DNA of 64,000 bases from assembly GCF_026672255.1 (NCBI RefSeq), contig NZ_JAPOHA010000005.1, forward strand, positions 143,614 through 207,613, read 5' to 3'. Shown piece after piece: positions 9,634-18,150 of this stretch. The translations under genes and the position numbers were made by a program. A model generated the notes under the pieces. The model was not told where the DNA came from, searched no databases, and worked only from the letters and a program-made list of their open reading frames with translations. Positions within the stretch are counted from its first letter, which is position 1, and each line of letters starts with the position of its first letter. This DNA is from Caproiciproducens galactitolivorans. Lineage in GTDB: Bacteria > Bacillota > Clostridia > Oscillospirales > Acutalibacteraceae.

Positions 9634-10773
9634 TTGATACTGAAAAATGCAAAAATAGTAGACGACAGTTTCCGCTTTGCCGACGCCGACATTGCGGTGG
9701 AAGGTGATAAAATTTCGGAAATCGCCCCGGGCCTGACGGGCGGGGAAGAAATCGATTTAACCGGATGCGTTCTTGTTCCGGGTTTTGTGGATGTCCATAT
9801 CCATGCCTGCGTTGGAACCGATACCTGTGACGCGGACCCGGACGGTCTTGCCAAAATGTGCGCCCACCTCGTTACCAAAGGGGTTACCACGTTTTGCCCC
9901 ACGACCATGACGGTGTCCCATGAGGAAATATTGAACGCATTGAAAACGGTAAAATACTGTATGGATCATCCTCCGAAGGGCGCGGCGATTGCCGGAGTTA
10001 ATATGGAGGGGCCGTACATATCCCTGAAAAATAAAGGCGCGCAGAAGGGCGAGTTTGTAAAAGACCCGGATTTCAAGGAATTTAAGGAGCTTTACGATGC
10101 CTGCGGCGGAATTATCAAATTGGTGGATATTGCGCCCGAATGCCCCGGTGCACCGGAGTTTATCCGGCAGGCTTCCAAGCTCTGCAAAGTTTCCATTGCG
10201 CATACACTGGCCGATTACGATTGCGCCAAGCATGCGTTTGAATTGGGCGTTGCGCATGCGACCCATTTATACAACGCGATGCCGGGTTTGAAGCACCGCG
10301 AACCCGGCGTGGTCGGCGCGGTATTTGACGACCCGCGTGTGCGTGCGGAACTGATTTGCGACGGATTTCATATTCATCCCGCTGTGCTCCGCGTTTCCTT
10401 CGACGCTTTAGGAAAGGACCGCGCGGTGATCGTGAGCGATTCCATGCGTTCCGCAGGGGAACCGGACGGCATTTCCGAACTCGGCGGACAGACCGTGTAT
10501 GTGAAAAACGGGCAGGCAAGGCTGAAAGACGGTACGATTGCGGGTTCCACCACAAACCTGCACCAGGAGGTTAAGAATCTGGTCGGCTGGGGGGTTCCGT
10601 TCCTTACCGCCGTGCAGGCCGCCACACTCAATCCGGCGCGGGAAATTCAGGAAGACGAAAGAATCGGCAGCATTAAGGTCGGAAAGTTTGCCGATCTGGT
10701 CGCGCTTGATTCCGATCTGAATATCCGTATGGTGGTTGCGCGCGGAAAAATTGCAGTGGATAATAAAGAATAA
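9634..10773 (+). CDS. nagA: N-acetylglucosamine-6-phosphate deacetylase
   Basis: NagA removes the acetyl group from GlcNAc-6-phosphate to give glucosamine-6-phosphate, in amino-sugar and cell-wall recycling. The amidohydrolase pattern is intact: DVHIHACVGTDT (metal HxH), NMEGPYIS (catalytic/metal Glu), SIAHT, THLYNAMPGLKHREPG, DGFHIHP and IVSDSM. TTG 9634 is chosen because AGGGGTG lies six bases upstream; a GTG at 9625 overlaps that site. The 379-residue length is normal. nagB is not adjacent. The gene has its own promoter and ends at a large bidirectional hairpin. Confidence 0.93.
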   Translation: MILKNAKIVDDSFRFADADIAVEGDKISEIAPGLTGGEEIDLTGCVLVPGFVDVHIHACVGTDTCDADPDGLAKMCAHLVTKGVTTFCPTTMTVSHEEILNALKTVKYCMDHPPKGAAIAGVNMEGPYISLKNKGAQKGEFVKDPDFKEFKELYDACGGIIKLVDIAPECPGAPEFIRQASKLCKVSIAHTLADYDCAKHAFELGVAHATHLYNAMPGLKHREPGVVGAVFDDPRVRAELICDGFHIHPAVLRVSFDALGKDRAVIVSDSMRSAGEPDGISELGGQTVYVKNGQARLKDGTIAGSTTNLHQEVKNLVGWGVPFLTAVQAATLNPAREIQEDERIGSIKVGKFADLVALDSDLNIRMVVARGKIAVDNKE

Positions 10774-10795
10774 AAGCACCAGTGCAGGCTTATAA

Positions 10796-10836
10796 AGCAG
10801 AGGGCCGCCGGGATTGTATCCCGGCGGCCCTCTGCT
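10796..10836. terminator. Bidirectional terminator between nagA and serA
   Basis: A perfect 19-bp inverted repeat (10796-10814 and 10818-10836) with a three-base loop lies between the convergent nagA and serA genes. It is G+C-rich in the middle. The flanking T and A runs are short, but the position fits a shared terminator. Confidence 0.8.
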
Positions 10837-10848
10837 ATTGAAAATATC

Positions 10849-12012
10849 TTACCGGATAATGCGTACCCGGATAATTTCCGGAAGTGCTGCAATATGCTCC
10901 GCCGTCGTGTCTTTTACGTCGCCGGTAACATCAAGAATCGTGTAGGCGTAATCCTTTTTGGACTTGCTCTGCATGTTTTCGATGTTGATGCCGCTTTCGG
11001 CAAGCGCGCCGGAAAGCCGGCTGATGGTGTTCGGAACGTTGCGGTGCAGGATGCAGATGCGGATGGAGCTGTCACGCGGCATGGAAACCGCGGGCATATT
11101 GACCGAGTTGCGGATATTGCCGTTTTGCAGATACTCGATCAGCTCATTTGCCGCCATACGCGCGCAGTTATCCTCCGACTCCGGCGTGGATGCGCCGAGG
11201 TGGGGAATCGCAATAACGCCGTCCAGCCCGATCAGGTCGTCGCTCGGGAAGTCCGTCGCGTAGGCCGATACCTTGCCGGACTGCAAAGCAGCAATGATAT
11301 CCGCGGAATTGACCAGATCGCCGCGCGCAAAGTTCAGGATGCGCACGCCGTCCTTCATTTTTGCAAGGGACTGTTCGTTGATCATGCCCTTTGTGTCGGG
11401 GGTAAGCGGAACATGAACCGTAATATAATCACAGGCAGTGAAAATTTCGTCGAGGGTACGCGCGTGCCGAATGGAGCGGGAAAGCCCCCACGCCGCGTCG
11501 ACGGAAAGGTACGGGTCGTAGCCGTAAACGTCCATGCCGAGGCTCTTTGCCGCGTTGGCGACCAGAATGCCGATTGCGCCGAGGCCGATCACGCCGAACT
11601 TTTTGCCGCTGATTTCCGGCCCTACGAACGCGGATTTGCCCTTTTCCACCAGCTTGCCGACTTCGTCGCCCTTGCCCTTTAAGGTTTTAGTCCACTCAAT
11701 CGCCGGGACGATTTTGCGGGAAGTAAGCAGTAATCCGGCCAGTACCAGTTCCTTTACAGCGTTTGCGTTTGCGCCGGGGGTGTTGAACACAACAATGCCC
11801 CGCTCGCTGCATTTGTCGAGCGGAATATTATTGACGCCCGCGCCCGCTCTGGCAATGGCGAGCAGCGTTTCCGGCATTTCCATTTCGTGCATGGAAGCCG
11901 AACGAACCAGAATCGCGTCCGGGTTTTCCACCGTTTCGCCGCATTCATAGTTCTCATCGAAACGGTCGGTTCCAACCGCCGAAATCTTATTCAAATATTT
12001 GATATGAAACAA
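10849..12012 (-). CDS. serA: D-3-phosphoglycerate dehydrogenase with ACT domain
   Basis: SerA oxidises 3-phosphoglycerate to 3-phosphohydroxypyruvate, the first step of serine synthesis. The 387-residue protein has the substrate-binding part with RSASMHE and AGAGVNNIPLD. Its Rossmann NAD motif is GVIGLGAIGILVANAA, followed by FARGDLVN and the catalytic H in PHLGASTPESE. The C-terminal 75 residues are an ACT domain (ICILHRNVPNTISRLSGAL), usually the serine-sensing part. TTG 12012 is used as start, with GAAGGTG upstream. It follows serC by 39 bases and probably shares its promoter. Confidence 0.95.
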   Translation of the reverse strand: MFHIKYLNKISAVGTDRFDENYECGETVENPDAILVRSASMHEMEMPETLLAIARAGAGVNNIPLDKCSERGIVVFNTPGANANAVKELVLAGLLLTSRKIVPAIEWTKTLKGKGDEVGKLVEKGKSAFVGPEISGKKFGVIGLGAIGILVANAAKSLGMDVYGYDPYLSVDAAWGLSRSIRHARTLDEIFTACDYITVHVPLTPDTKGMINEQSLAKMKDGVRILNFARGDLVNSADIIAALQSGKVSAYATDFPSDDLIGLDGVIAIPHLGASTPESEDNCARMAANELIEYLQNGNIRNSVNMPAVSMPRDSSIRICILHRNVPNTISRLSGALAESGINIENMQSKSKKDYAYTILDVTGDVKDTTAEHIAALPEIIRVRIIR

Positions 12013-12051
12013 ATCAATTCACCTTCATACTATAATCTATGGGTTCGGCGT

Positions 12052-13137
12052 TCAGCCGTTCTTCTTTTCAAACTCGGCCATGAAGTCAACGAGCTTTTCA
12101 ACACCCTCGACGGGCATTGCATTGTAAATGGAAGCACGCATGCCGCCGACCGAACGGTGGCCTTTAATATTCACAAAGTCGCGCTCTCCCGCTTCCTTGA
12201 CAAATTTCGCGTCAAGTTCCTCGTTGCCGGTAACAAACGGAATATTCATCAGCGAACGGTCCTTCGGTACCACCGTACCCCTGAAGAGCTTGGAATTGTC
12301 GAGGAAATTGTAAAGGATACCGGCTTTTTTCTCGTTGATTTTCTTCATTTCCTCAAGCCCGCCGATCGTATTTTTCAGCCAGTCCAGTACAAGCATGCAC
12401 ATGTAAATGGAATAGCAGGGCGGGGTGTTGAACATGGAATCATTGTCCGCGTGGGTTTTGTAATTAAACATGGTTGGGGTGATTTCCATTGCATGGCCGA
12501 TCATATCTTCGCGGATGATGACGACGGTTAAACCGGCCGGAGCCATGTTTTTCTGCGCGCCGGCATAAAGCAGCGCGAATTTGCTGACGTCAATCGGCTC
12601 GCTCAGAACGCAGGAGGAAATATCCGCAACCAGCGGAACGTTCCCCGTTTCGGGCAGGGTATGATATTTTGTACCGTAAATCGTATTGTTCATGCAGATA
12701 TGAAAATAATCCGCGTCTTTGGAAAAAGTTTCCGGGTTCAGATCCGGAATGTAGCTGAACGTTTTGTCCTTGGAAGAGGCAACCACGTTTGCCGTACCGT
12801 AGCGGGCGGCTTCCTTATAAGCCTTTGTAGCCCACTGGCCGGTCAGGACAAAATCCGCTTTGTTGTTTTTGGTCATCAGGTTCATCGGCACCATCGCGAA
12901 TTGGGAGGAAGCGCCGCCCTGTAAAAATAATACTTTGTAATTTTCCGGTATGTTCATCACTTCGCGAAGCAAACTCTCGGCTGAATGGATAATTCCCTCG
13001 TAAATTTTCGATCGATGGGACATTTCCATTACGGACTGGCCGCTGCCCTGGTAATCGAGCATTTCGGCCGCCGCCCGCTGCAGCACTGGTTCAGGCATCA
13101 TTGAGGGGCCTGCGGAAAAGTTGTAAACACGTTTCAT
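12052..13137 (-). CDS. serC: Phosphoserine aminotransferase
   Basis: SerC transfers an amino group from glutamate to 3-phosphohydroxypyruvate, using PLP. The 361-residue protein has the family start YNFSAGPSMMPEPVLQ, LFLQGGASSQFAM, and the PLP-lysine region FALLYAGAQKNMAPAGLTVVI. GGAGGTTGCG precedes the ATG. serC is the first gene of a two-gene serine operon with serA. serB was not found nearby. Confidence 0.96.
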   Translation of the reverse strand: MKRVYNFSAGPSMMPEPVLQRAAAEMLDYQGSGQSVMEMSHRSKIYEGIIHSAESLLREVMNIPENYKVLFLQGGASSQFAMVPMNLMTKNNKADFVLTGQWATKAYKEAARYGTANVVASSKDKTFSYIPDLNPETFSKDADYFHICMNNTIYGTKYHTLPETGNVPLVADISSCVLSEPIDVSKFALLYAGAQKNMAPAGLTVVIIREDMIGHAMEITPTMFNYKTHADNDSMFNTPPCYSIYMCMLVLDWLKNTIGGLEEMKKINEKKAGILYNFLDNSKLFRGTVVPKDRSLMNIPFVTGNEELDAKFVKEAGERDFVNIKGHRSVGGMRASIYNAMPVEGVEKLVDFMAEFEKKNG

Positions 13138-13194
13138 TAAAGCGCAACCTCCAATTTATTTTATGGTTTCCCATAATCATGAATATAATTAAAT

Positions 13195-13223
13195 ATTATA
13201 TTGCTTTAACTAATTAAAGTCAA
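13195..13223 (-). promoter_or_regulatory. Promoter of the serC-serA operon
   Basis: Read on the minus strand, TTGACT (13223-13218) and TATAAT (13200-13195) are separated by exactly 17 bases, about 58 bases before the serC start. No T-box or other leader is evident in the short 5' region. Confidence 0.85.
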
Positions 13224-13285
13224 TGCGGCAATTTTCATAAAATAATCAGCGCTGCCGCGGAATTTTCGGTCTAAATATTCCCTTA

Positions 13286-13313
13286 TTGCTAAGAGGATAT
13301 TTTATGCTATAAT
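13286..13313 (+). promoter_or_regulatory. Candidate promoter of the hydrogenase/signalling operon
   Basis: TTGCTA (13286-13291) and TATAAT (13308-13313) with a 16-base spacer lie about 65 bases before the first gene of the operon. The region is divergent to the serC promoter. Confidence 0.65.
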
Positions 13314-13378
13314 GTAGATAGAATTTTGCGGAAGAGATCAAAAAATATTGTATATATTTGAATTTTGGGGTGATTTTC

Positions 13379-13726
13379 ATGACGGTCAATGATGTGGCAT
13401 CCATATTGAACGCGCAGATTCTTTCGGCGGGAGATTTAAATGCCGAGGTAAAAACCGCCTGCGGCAGCGACATGATGAGCGATGTACTTGCTTTTGTAAA
13501 GGACCAGTCCGTCCTTCTTACCGGCCTGAACAACCCGCAGGTTGTTCGCACGGCGGAAATGATGGATATGCGCTGTATTATTTTCGTGCGCGGCAAAGAG
13601 CCGACCGAAGATGTGCTCGCGCTTGCCAGGCAAAAAGGCATTACAATTCTGAAGACGGAGCACCGGCTGTTCACCGCTTGCGGGCTTCTGTACAGTAATG
13701 GATTGAGCGGGGGCGACAAGATTTGA
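13379..13726 (+). CDS. DRTGG-domain-like protein
   Basis: A 115-residue protein starting MTVNDVASILNAQILS and running through VLLTGLNNPQVVRTAEMMDM and IIFVRGKEPTEDVLALARQKGITILKT. This matches the small stand-alone DRTGG proteins found in clostridial hydrogenase operons. The DRTGG domain is known beside CBS domains and in phosphotransacetylase-type proteins, but its ligand is unclear. ATG 13379 follows GGGGTGA; an upstream in-frame TTG at 13358 has no good site. It overlaps the next gene by four bases. A second relative lies at 15460, so the two probably form a sensory pair (inference). Confidence 0.65.
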   Translation: MTVNDVASILNAQILSAGDLNAEVKTACGSDMMSDVLAFVKDQSVLLTGLNNPQVVRTAEMMDMRCIIFVRGKEPTEDVLALARQKGITILKTEHRLFTACGLLYSNGLSGGDKI

Positions 13727-14151
13727 GCAATACCTTATCCTTCGACTACATAGTGCCGGGCGACGACTTTACCCGGGCGGGGGAAGCGTCCAGCGACGTA
13801 AAGCATAAGCTGAAGCAGATCGGATACGACTCGGACGCCATCCGCCGGGTTGCGATTGCCATGTACGAAGGGGAAATCAACATGGTTATCCACGCGGGGG
13901 GCGGGAAAGCGCATGTGGAAATCAGCCCGGAAAAAATCGAGATGACCCTTGCCGACAACGGCCCGGGGATTAAGGACGTCGCCCTCGCCATGCGGGAGGG
14001 ATATTCCACCGCGCCCGACAACGTGCGCGCGCTGGGCTTTGGCGCGGGGATGGGCCTGCCGAATATGAAAAAATCCACCGACGCCATGGAAATCGACACC
14101 GCAATAGGAACGGGCACAACCCTTCATATGACGGTGTACGCAAAGAGGTGA
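13723..14151 (+). CDS. GHKL-type ATP-binding protein (anti-sigma-factor-like)
   Basis: A 142-residue single-domain ATPase of the histidine-kinase/RsbW fold. The N box is AIAMYEGEINMVIHAGGG near residue 45, the G1 box is LADNGPGI, and the G2 region is GFGAGMGLPNMKK. It lacks a phospho-accepting His domain, so it resembles SpoIIAB/RsbW-type serine kinases or stand-alone ATPases. The TTG start overlaps the preceding stop. Its place between a DRTGG gene and the HydS-like gene suggests a role in signal relay for hydrogenase expression (inference). Confidence 0.75.
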   Translation: MSNTLSFDYIVPGDDFTRAGEASSDVKHKLKQIGYDSDAIRRVAIAMYEGEINMVIHAGGGKAHVEISPEKIEMTLADNGPGIKDVALAMREGYSTAPDNVRALGFGAGMGLPNMKKSTDAMEIDTAIGTGTTLHMTVYAKR

Positions 14152-14155
14152 TAAC

Positions 14156-15463
14156 GTGAACCAGTTTTTTCACTCCGTTACGCTGGACAAGGACAAATGC
14201 ATGGGATGTACGAACTGCATTAAACACTGTCCGACGGAGGCAATCCGCGTACGCGCGGGCAAGGCGAAAATTATTTCGGAACGGTGTATCGACTGCGGCG
14301 AATGCATCCGCGTCTGCCCGCACCATGCGAAAAAAGCAAAGTCCGACAGCCTCGACATGATTCGGAACTTTGATTATAAAATTGCGCTGCCCGCGCCCGC
14401 CCTTTACGGCCAGTTTAATAATCTGGACGATATCGATATCGTGCTGACCGGCCTGAAAGGGATCGGCTTCGACGAGGTATTCGAGGTTTCCCGCAGTGCG
14501 GAACTGGTTTCCGAAGCCACCCGCAAGCTGATGCAGCAGGGAAAACTGAAAAAGCCGGTCATCAGTTCGGCCTGCCCCGCCGTAGTCCGGCTCATCCGGG
14601 TGCGTTTCCCCGACCTTTGCTCCCATGTCCTGCAATTGAATTCCCCAATGGAAACCGCCGCACGGATTGCGAAGCGCGAAGCCGCGAAAAAAACGGGACT
14701 GCCCCGCGGACGGATCGGCGCTTTTTTTATAACGCCCTGTCCCGCGAAGGTTACGGCGATTAAAATGCCCATCAGCTGCAAGAAATCCGAAGTGGACGGC
14801 GCGGTCGCCATCAGCGAAATCTACCCCAAACTCACGGCCGCAATGGAAAACGCAGAGACCGTTGAACCCCTTTCGCATTCCGGCATTATCGGCGTCGGCT
14901 GGGCTTCGAGCGGCGGGGAATCCTCAGCGCTTTTAAATGACAAGTACCTTGCGGCGGACGGAATTGAAAACGTGATCCGCGTCCTGGAGGGACTGGAAGA
15001 TGAAAAAATCCGCGAGCTGGATTTCATCGAATTGAACGCGTGTTCCGGCGGCTGTGTGGGCGGCGTGCTCTGTGTGGAAAACGCTTATGTGGCAAAAGCA
15101 AGGCTCCAGCGGCTGCGCCGCTATCTGCCGGTTTCCCAGAATCATATCGACGGGAAAATCCCCGCCGGCATGCAGTGGCAGAAGAACCTTTTGTTTGCTC
15201 CCGTTTTAAAGCTTTCCGACGATATGAACGAGGCGCTGCGCATGATGGCCGATATCGACCGGATACGGGAGGAGCTTCCCGGGCTCGACTGCGGCTCCTG
15301 CGGCGCGCCGACCTGCCGGGCGCTCGCGGAAGATATTGTGCGCGGCTTTGCAAAGAAGAACCAGTGCATCTTTATTCTGCGGGAGGAAATCAAGCATGTC
15401 GCGGACGCCCTTTCGTCGATGGGGACGTTCCCTGCGCAGACCGATGAGGAGGAGAAAAAATGA
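14156..15463 (+). CDS. HydS-like [FeFe]-hydrogenase-related sensor protein
   Basis: A 435-residue iron-sulfur protein. Residues 14-60 carry two [4Fe-4S] motifs (CMGCTNCIKHCP and CIDCGECIRVCP). The middle is a divergent hydrogenase large domain with SSACPAVV near residue 140, TPCPAKVTAIK near 197 and NACSGGCVGG near 293; these correspond to the three H-cluster loops of true hydrogenases. The C terminus has a further [4Fe-4S] motif (CGSCGAPTC). The first loop has Ala before the single Cys, as in sensory (group C/HydS-type) proteins, where the proton-relay Cys is missing. It is therefore likely a redox or H2 sensor rather than the main catalyst (inference). No PAS domain is present. Confidence 0.75.
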   Translation: MNQFFHSVTLDKDKCMGCTNCIKHCPTEAIRVRAGKAKIISERCIDCGECIRVCPHHAKKAKSDSLDMIRNFDYKIALPAPALYGQFNNLDDIDIVLTGLKGIGFDEVFEVSRSAELVSEATRKLMQQGKLKKPVISSACPAVVRLIRVRFPDLCSHVLQLNSPMETAARIAKREAAKKTGLPRGRIGAFFITPCPAKVTAIKMPISCKKSEVDGAVAISEIYPKLTAAMENAETVEPLSHSGIIGVGWASSGGESSALLNDKYLAADGIENVIRVLEGLEDEKIRELDFIELNACSGGCVGGVLCVENAYVAKARLQRLRRYLPVSQNHIDGKIPAGMQWQKNLLFAPVLKLSDDMNEALRMMADIDRIREELPGLDCGSCGAPTCRALAEDIVRGFAKKNQCIFILREEIKHVADALSSMGTFPAQTDEEEKK

Positions 15464-15795
15464 TGACTGTGAAAGAGCTTGCCGAACGTTTGGAACTGAA
15501 AATTCTGGCCGGGGAAGCCAGCCTTGACCGCCCGGTTTCGGGAGGATATACCGGCGACCTGCTCAGCTGGGTGATGGCGCGGCTTCCCGCCGACGCCGCG
15601 TGGCTGACTGTAATGGGAAACATCAACGCGATTGCCGTGGCGTCCTTAAAGGATGCCGCCTGTATCGTCCTGACCGATTCGGCCCCGCTTGACGACGCCG
15701 CGCTCGAAAAAGCACAGGAGCTGTCCTTTCCGGTTCTTCTGTCGGAGCAGGACAGCTTTACTCTCGGCGCCCGAATGGACGGGCTTTTGCGGTAA
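15460..15795 (+). CDS. Second DRTGG-like protein
   Basis: A 111-residue relative of the protein at 13379: MTVKELAERLELKILAG, then GDLLSWVMARLPADAAWLTV and the AKDAACIVL-like core NAIAVASLKDAACIVLTDSA. Its ATG overlaps the stop of the HydS-like gene and its stop overlaps the next start, so translation is coupled. The function is unknown. Pairing with the first DRTGG gene suggests a heterodimer or duplicated sensor. Confidence 0.6.
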   Translation: MMTVKELAERLELKILAGEASLDRPVSGGYTGDLLSWVMARLPADAAWLTVMGNINAIAVASLKDAACIVLTDSAPLDDAALEKAQELSFPVLLSEQDSFTLGARMDGLLR

Positions 15796-16529
15796 TGCGC
15801 GTTTATTACGATCTGCACCTGCATTCCTGCCTGTCTCCCTGCGCCGACGACGGCATGACGCCCAACAATATTGTCAATATGGCGCTTCTGCTGGGGTACG
15901 ACATGATTGCCGTGACGGATCATAATTCGTGCCGCAATATCCCCGCCGCCGTGCGGGCGGGCGAAGCGAACGGGCTGACCGTTGTGCCGGGAATGGAGCT
16001 GTGCACCGCGGAAGAAGCGCATGTGATCTGCCTGTTTCCCACGGTGGAGGCGGCGCTCGGGTTCGACCGGTTCGTTTCGGAGCGGATGCCCCCGGTGAAA
16101 AACCGGCCGGAAATTTTCGGAAAGCAAACGGTTATGGATGAAAACGACAATGTGACCGGCAGGGAAGATATCCTGCTGCTCAACGCGGCCGCCATCGGAG
16201 TGAACAGCGTTCGGGAAACGGTTCGCCGCTTCGGCGGAACTGCTTTTCCGGCCCATGTTGACCGGAGCGCTTACAGTGTGCTTGCTAATTTGGGAGGTAT
16301 ACCTCCTGAGGCAGGCTTTACCGCCGCGGAAATCAGCGCGAAGGGAAACGTTCCGGCGCTGCTGAAACAGCACAGGGAGCTTGCGGAGATGACCCTGCTT
16401 TTTAACTCCGACGCGCATACTTTGGAGGGTATGCCCGACCGGAACGCGTTGGTCGTTCTGCCGGAGAAGTCGCCGCAGTGCCTGATTGCGGCATTGGAGG
16501 AAAAAACTGACGCAATATGGTTTCACTGA
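15795..16529 (+). CDS. PHP-domain phosphoesterase-like protein
   Basis: A 244-residue PHP protein. Metal-binding motifs are DLHLHSCLSPC at the N terminus, VTDHNS near residue 40, PGMELCTAEEAHV near residue 66, FPAHVDRS near residue 153, and FNSDAH near residue 205. PHP enzymes are metal-dependent phosphoesterases; the substrate here is not known. Such genes recur in hydrogenase operons beside DRTGG and GHKL proteins. It overlaps the preceding gene by one base. About 185 bp with no gene follow, holding an extended -10-like TATAAT at 16630. Confidence 0.8.
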   Translation: MRVYYDLHLHSCLSPCADDGMTPNNIVNMALLLGYDMIAVTDHNSCRNIPAAVRAGEANGLTVVPGMELCTAEEAHVICLFPTVEAALGFDRFVSERMPPVKNRPEIFGKQTVMDENDNVTGREDILLLNAAAIGVNSVRETVRRFGGTAFPAHVDRSAYSVLANLGGIPPEAGFTAAEISAKGNVPALLKQHRELAEMTLLFNSDAHTLEGMPDRNALVVLPEKSPQCLIAALEEKTDAIWFH

Positions 16530-16715
16530 AGGAATTCCGCGTTCAAAACTAGATAAAAACCATAAATTTCAAGCTGAAATTTTGTATTATTTTCAAATAA
16601 AATCATAGATTTAATCCTATTCGCTATGATATAATTATAACAATGGACCCAGCGGAAAAGAGTTGTCACCGTCGGGCGATTTTTTTCTTCATGGATTACC
16701 GAAGGAGGAACAAGA

Positions 16716-17210
16716 ATGCAAAAACGAATCAGCAATCTGCCCTTTAAGGGAACCCCCGAGCAAAAGCAAAAACTGGATGAAGTCATAAAAAAACATAAAC
16801 AGGAAAAAGGCGCTATTTTACCTGTTCTGCAGGAGGCGCAGGATATTTACGGCTATCTTCCGGCCGAAGTTCAGAGCATCATCGCGGAAGGCCTCGGCGT
16901 GCCGCTGGAAGAGGTTTACGGTGTTTCTACATTCTATTCTCAGTTTTCTTTGACACCGAAGGGGAAATACAACGTGTCAATTTGTTTGGGCACGGCCTGC
17001 TACGTAAAAGGGGCCGCTGCGGTGCTGGACAGGGTTTCGGCTGTTTTGGGAATCCAGCCGGAAGAATGCACGCCCGACGGCAAGTTTTCGCTTACCGCCT
17101 GCCGCTGCGTGGGAGCCTGCGGTTTGGCACCTGTACTTACGGTGAACGGCGACGTTTACGGACGGATGACGCCGGAAGAGGTTGATCAGGTATTGGCGAA
17201 ATATGAATAA
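16716..17210 (+). CDS. hydC: NuoE-like 2Fe-2S subunit of bifurcating [FeFe]-hydrogenase
   Basis: HydC carries a [2Fe-2S] cluster in trimeric HydABC hydrogenases, which couple NADH and ferredoxin to H2. The 164-residue protein has the NuoE fold, with the four cysteines in ICLGTACYVKG and CRCVGACGLAP. AAGGAGGAAC precedes the ATG. It starts the structural part of the operon: hydC, a GHKL gene, a 2Fe-2S gene, hydB, hydA. Confidence 0.9.
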   Translation: MQKRISNLPFKGTPEQKQKLDEVIKKHKQEKGAILPVLQEAQDIYGYLPAEVQSIIAEGLGVPLEEVYGVSTFYSQFSLTPKGKYNVSICLGTACYVKGAAAVLDRVSAVLGIQPEECTPDGKFSLTACRCVGACGLAPVLTVNGDVYGRMTPEEVDQVLAKYE

Positions 17211-17212
17211 CC

Positions 17213-17803
17213 ATGCGTGAACTTTCATTAAACGTGATGGACATTGCGCAAAATTCGATTTCTGCGGGTGCGAAGCTTATCGTGATCGATCTATGTGAGA
17301 ATTCAGATGCCGACAGCCTGACGATTACCGTTGCGGACAACGGCGCCGGCATGACGGCCGAGCAGACCGCCTTAGCGGCAGACCCTTTTTTTACAACGCG
17401 GAAAACGCGCCGGGTGGGCCTGGGCGTACCGCTTTTCAAGATGGAAGCCGAAATGACGGGCGGCGGTCTTGAAATAACATCTGAAAAAGGCGTAGGAACC
17501 ACGGTAAAGGCGAAATTTGTTCCCTCGCATGTGGATATGATTCCGCTCGGGGATATCAATTCCACGGTGCTGCTTCTGATCACCTGCAACGAGGACAGGG
17601 ATTTTGTTTTCCATCGACGTATGGATTTGCACGAATTTACCCTGGACACACGCGAGTTGCGCGCTGTGCTGGGCGATGAGGTAAAGCTGAGTTCCCCGGA
17701 AGTGACCGAGTGGATCAAAGGCTACCTTACGGAACAAACCCAAAGAATTAAGGAGGAATCATCAGATGAAGTCTTTAGAGGAACTTCGGGCGATAAGGGA
17801 TAA
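17213..17803 (+). CDS. GHKL-type ATP-binding protein
   Basis: A 196-residue protein beginning with the N box LNVMDIAQNSISAGA, then the G1 box VADNGAGM and the G2 stretch RRVGLGVPLFKMEAE. A serine-rich C-terminal extension of about 75 residues follows. There is no dimerisation/His-phosphotransfer domain and no transmembrane segment. It lies inside the hydrogenase operon between hydC and the 2Fe-2S gene and overlaps the latter by 38 bases. It is likely a regulatory ATPase; its partner is unknown. Confidence 0.75.
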   Translation: MRELSLNVMDIAQNSISAGAKLIVIDLCENSDADSLTITVADNGAGMTAEQTALAADPFFTTRKTRRVGLGVPLFKMEAEMTGGGLEITSEKGVGTTVKAKFVPSHVDMIPLGDINSTVLLLITCNEDRDFVFHRRMDLHEFTLDTRELRAVLGDEVKLSSPEVTEWIKGYLTEQTQRIKEESSDEVFRGTSGDKG

Positions 17804-18134
17804 AGCACGCAGTCAGGTTATCCTTCGTGAAAATAGTGACAATGCAGTCCGCGTTCTGGTCGGCATGGCTACTTGCGGGATTGCCGCCGGAGCGCGTCCC
17901 GTTCTGAACGCATTGGTGGAAGAGGTTGCGAAACGCGGCCTTCAGAATGTTACCGTAACGCAGACCGGCTGCATCGGAATCTGCCAGTTCGAGCCCGTCG
18001 TGGAAATTGTAGCCCCCGGGCAGGAAAAGGTTACTTATGTAAAAATGACGCCTGAAAAGGCGGTTCGTGTGGTGAACGACCACCTGGTAAACGGCAACGT
18101 GGTAACGGAGTTTACCATTGGAGCCAATTCATAA
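17766..18134 (+). CDS. Thioredoxin-like 2Fe-2S ferredoxin
   Basis: A 122-residue protein with MATCGIAAGARPV near residue 35 and TGCIGICQFEPVVEI near residue 68. This is the four-cysteine pattern of thioredoxin-fold [2Fe-2S] ferredoxins seen in HydC/NuoE and at the N terminus of HydB. It probably carries electrons within or next to the hydrogenase complex (inference from context). AAGGAGG precedes the ATG, which lies inside the end of the preceding gene. Confidence 0.8.
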   Translation: MKSLEELRAIRDKARSQVILRENSDNAVRVLVGMATCGIAAGARPVLNALVEEVAKRGLQNVTVTQTGCIGICQFEPVVEIVAPGQEKVTYVKMTPEKAVRVVNDHLVNGNVVTEFTIGANS

Positions 18135-18150
18135 AAAGGAGGCAGAATTC

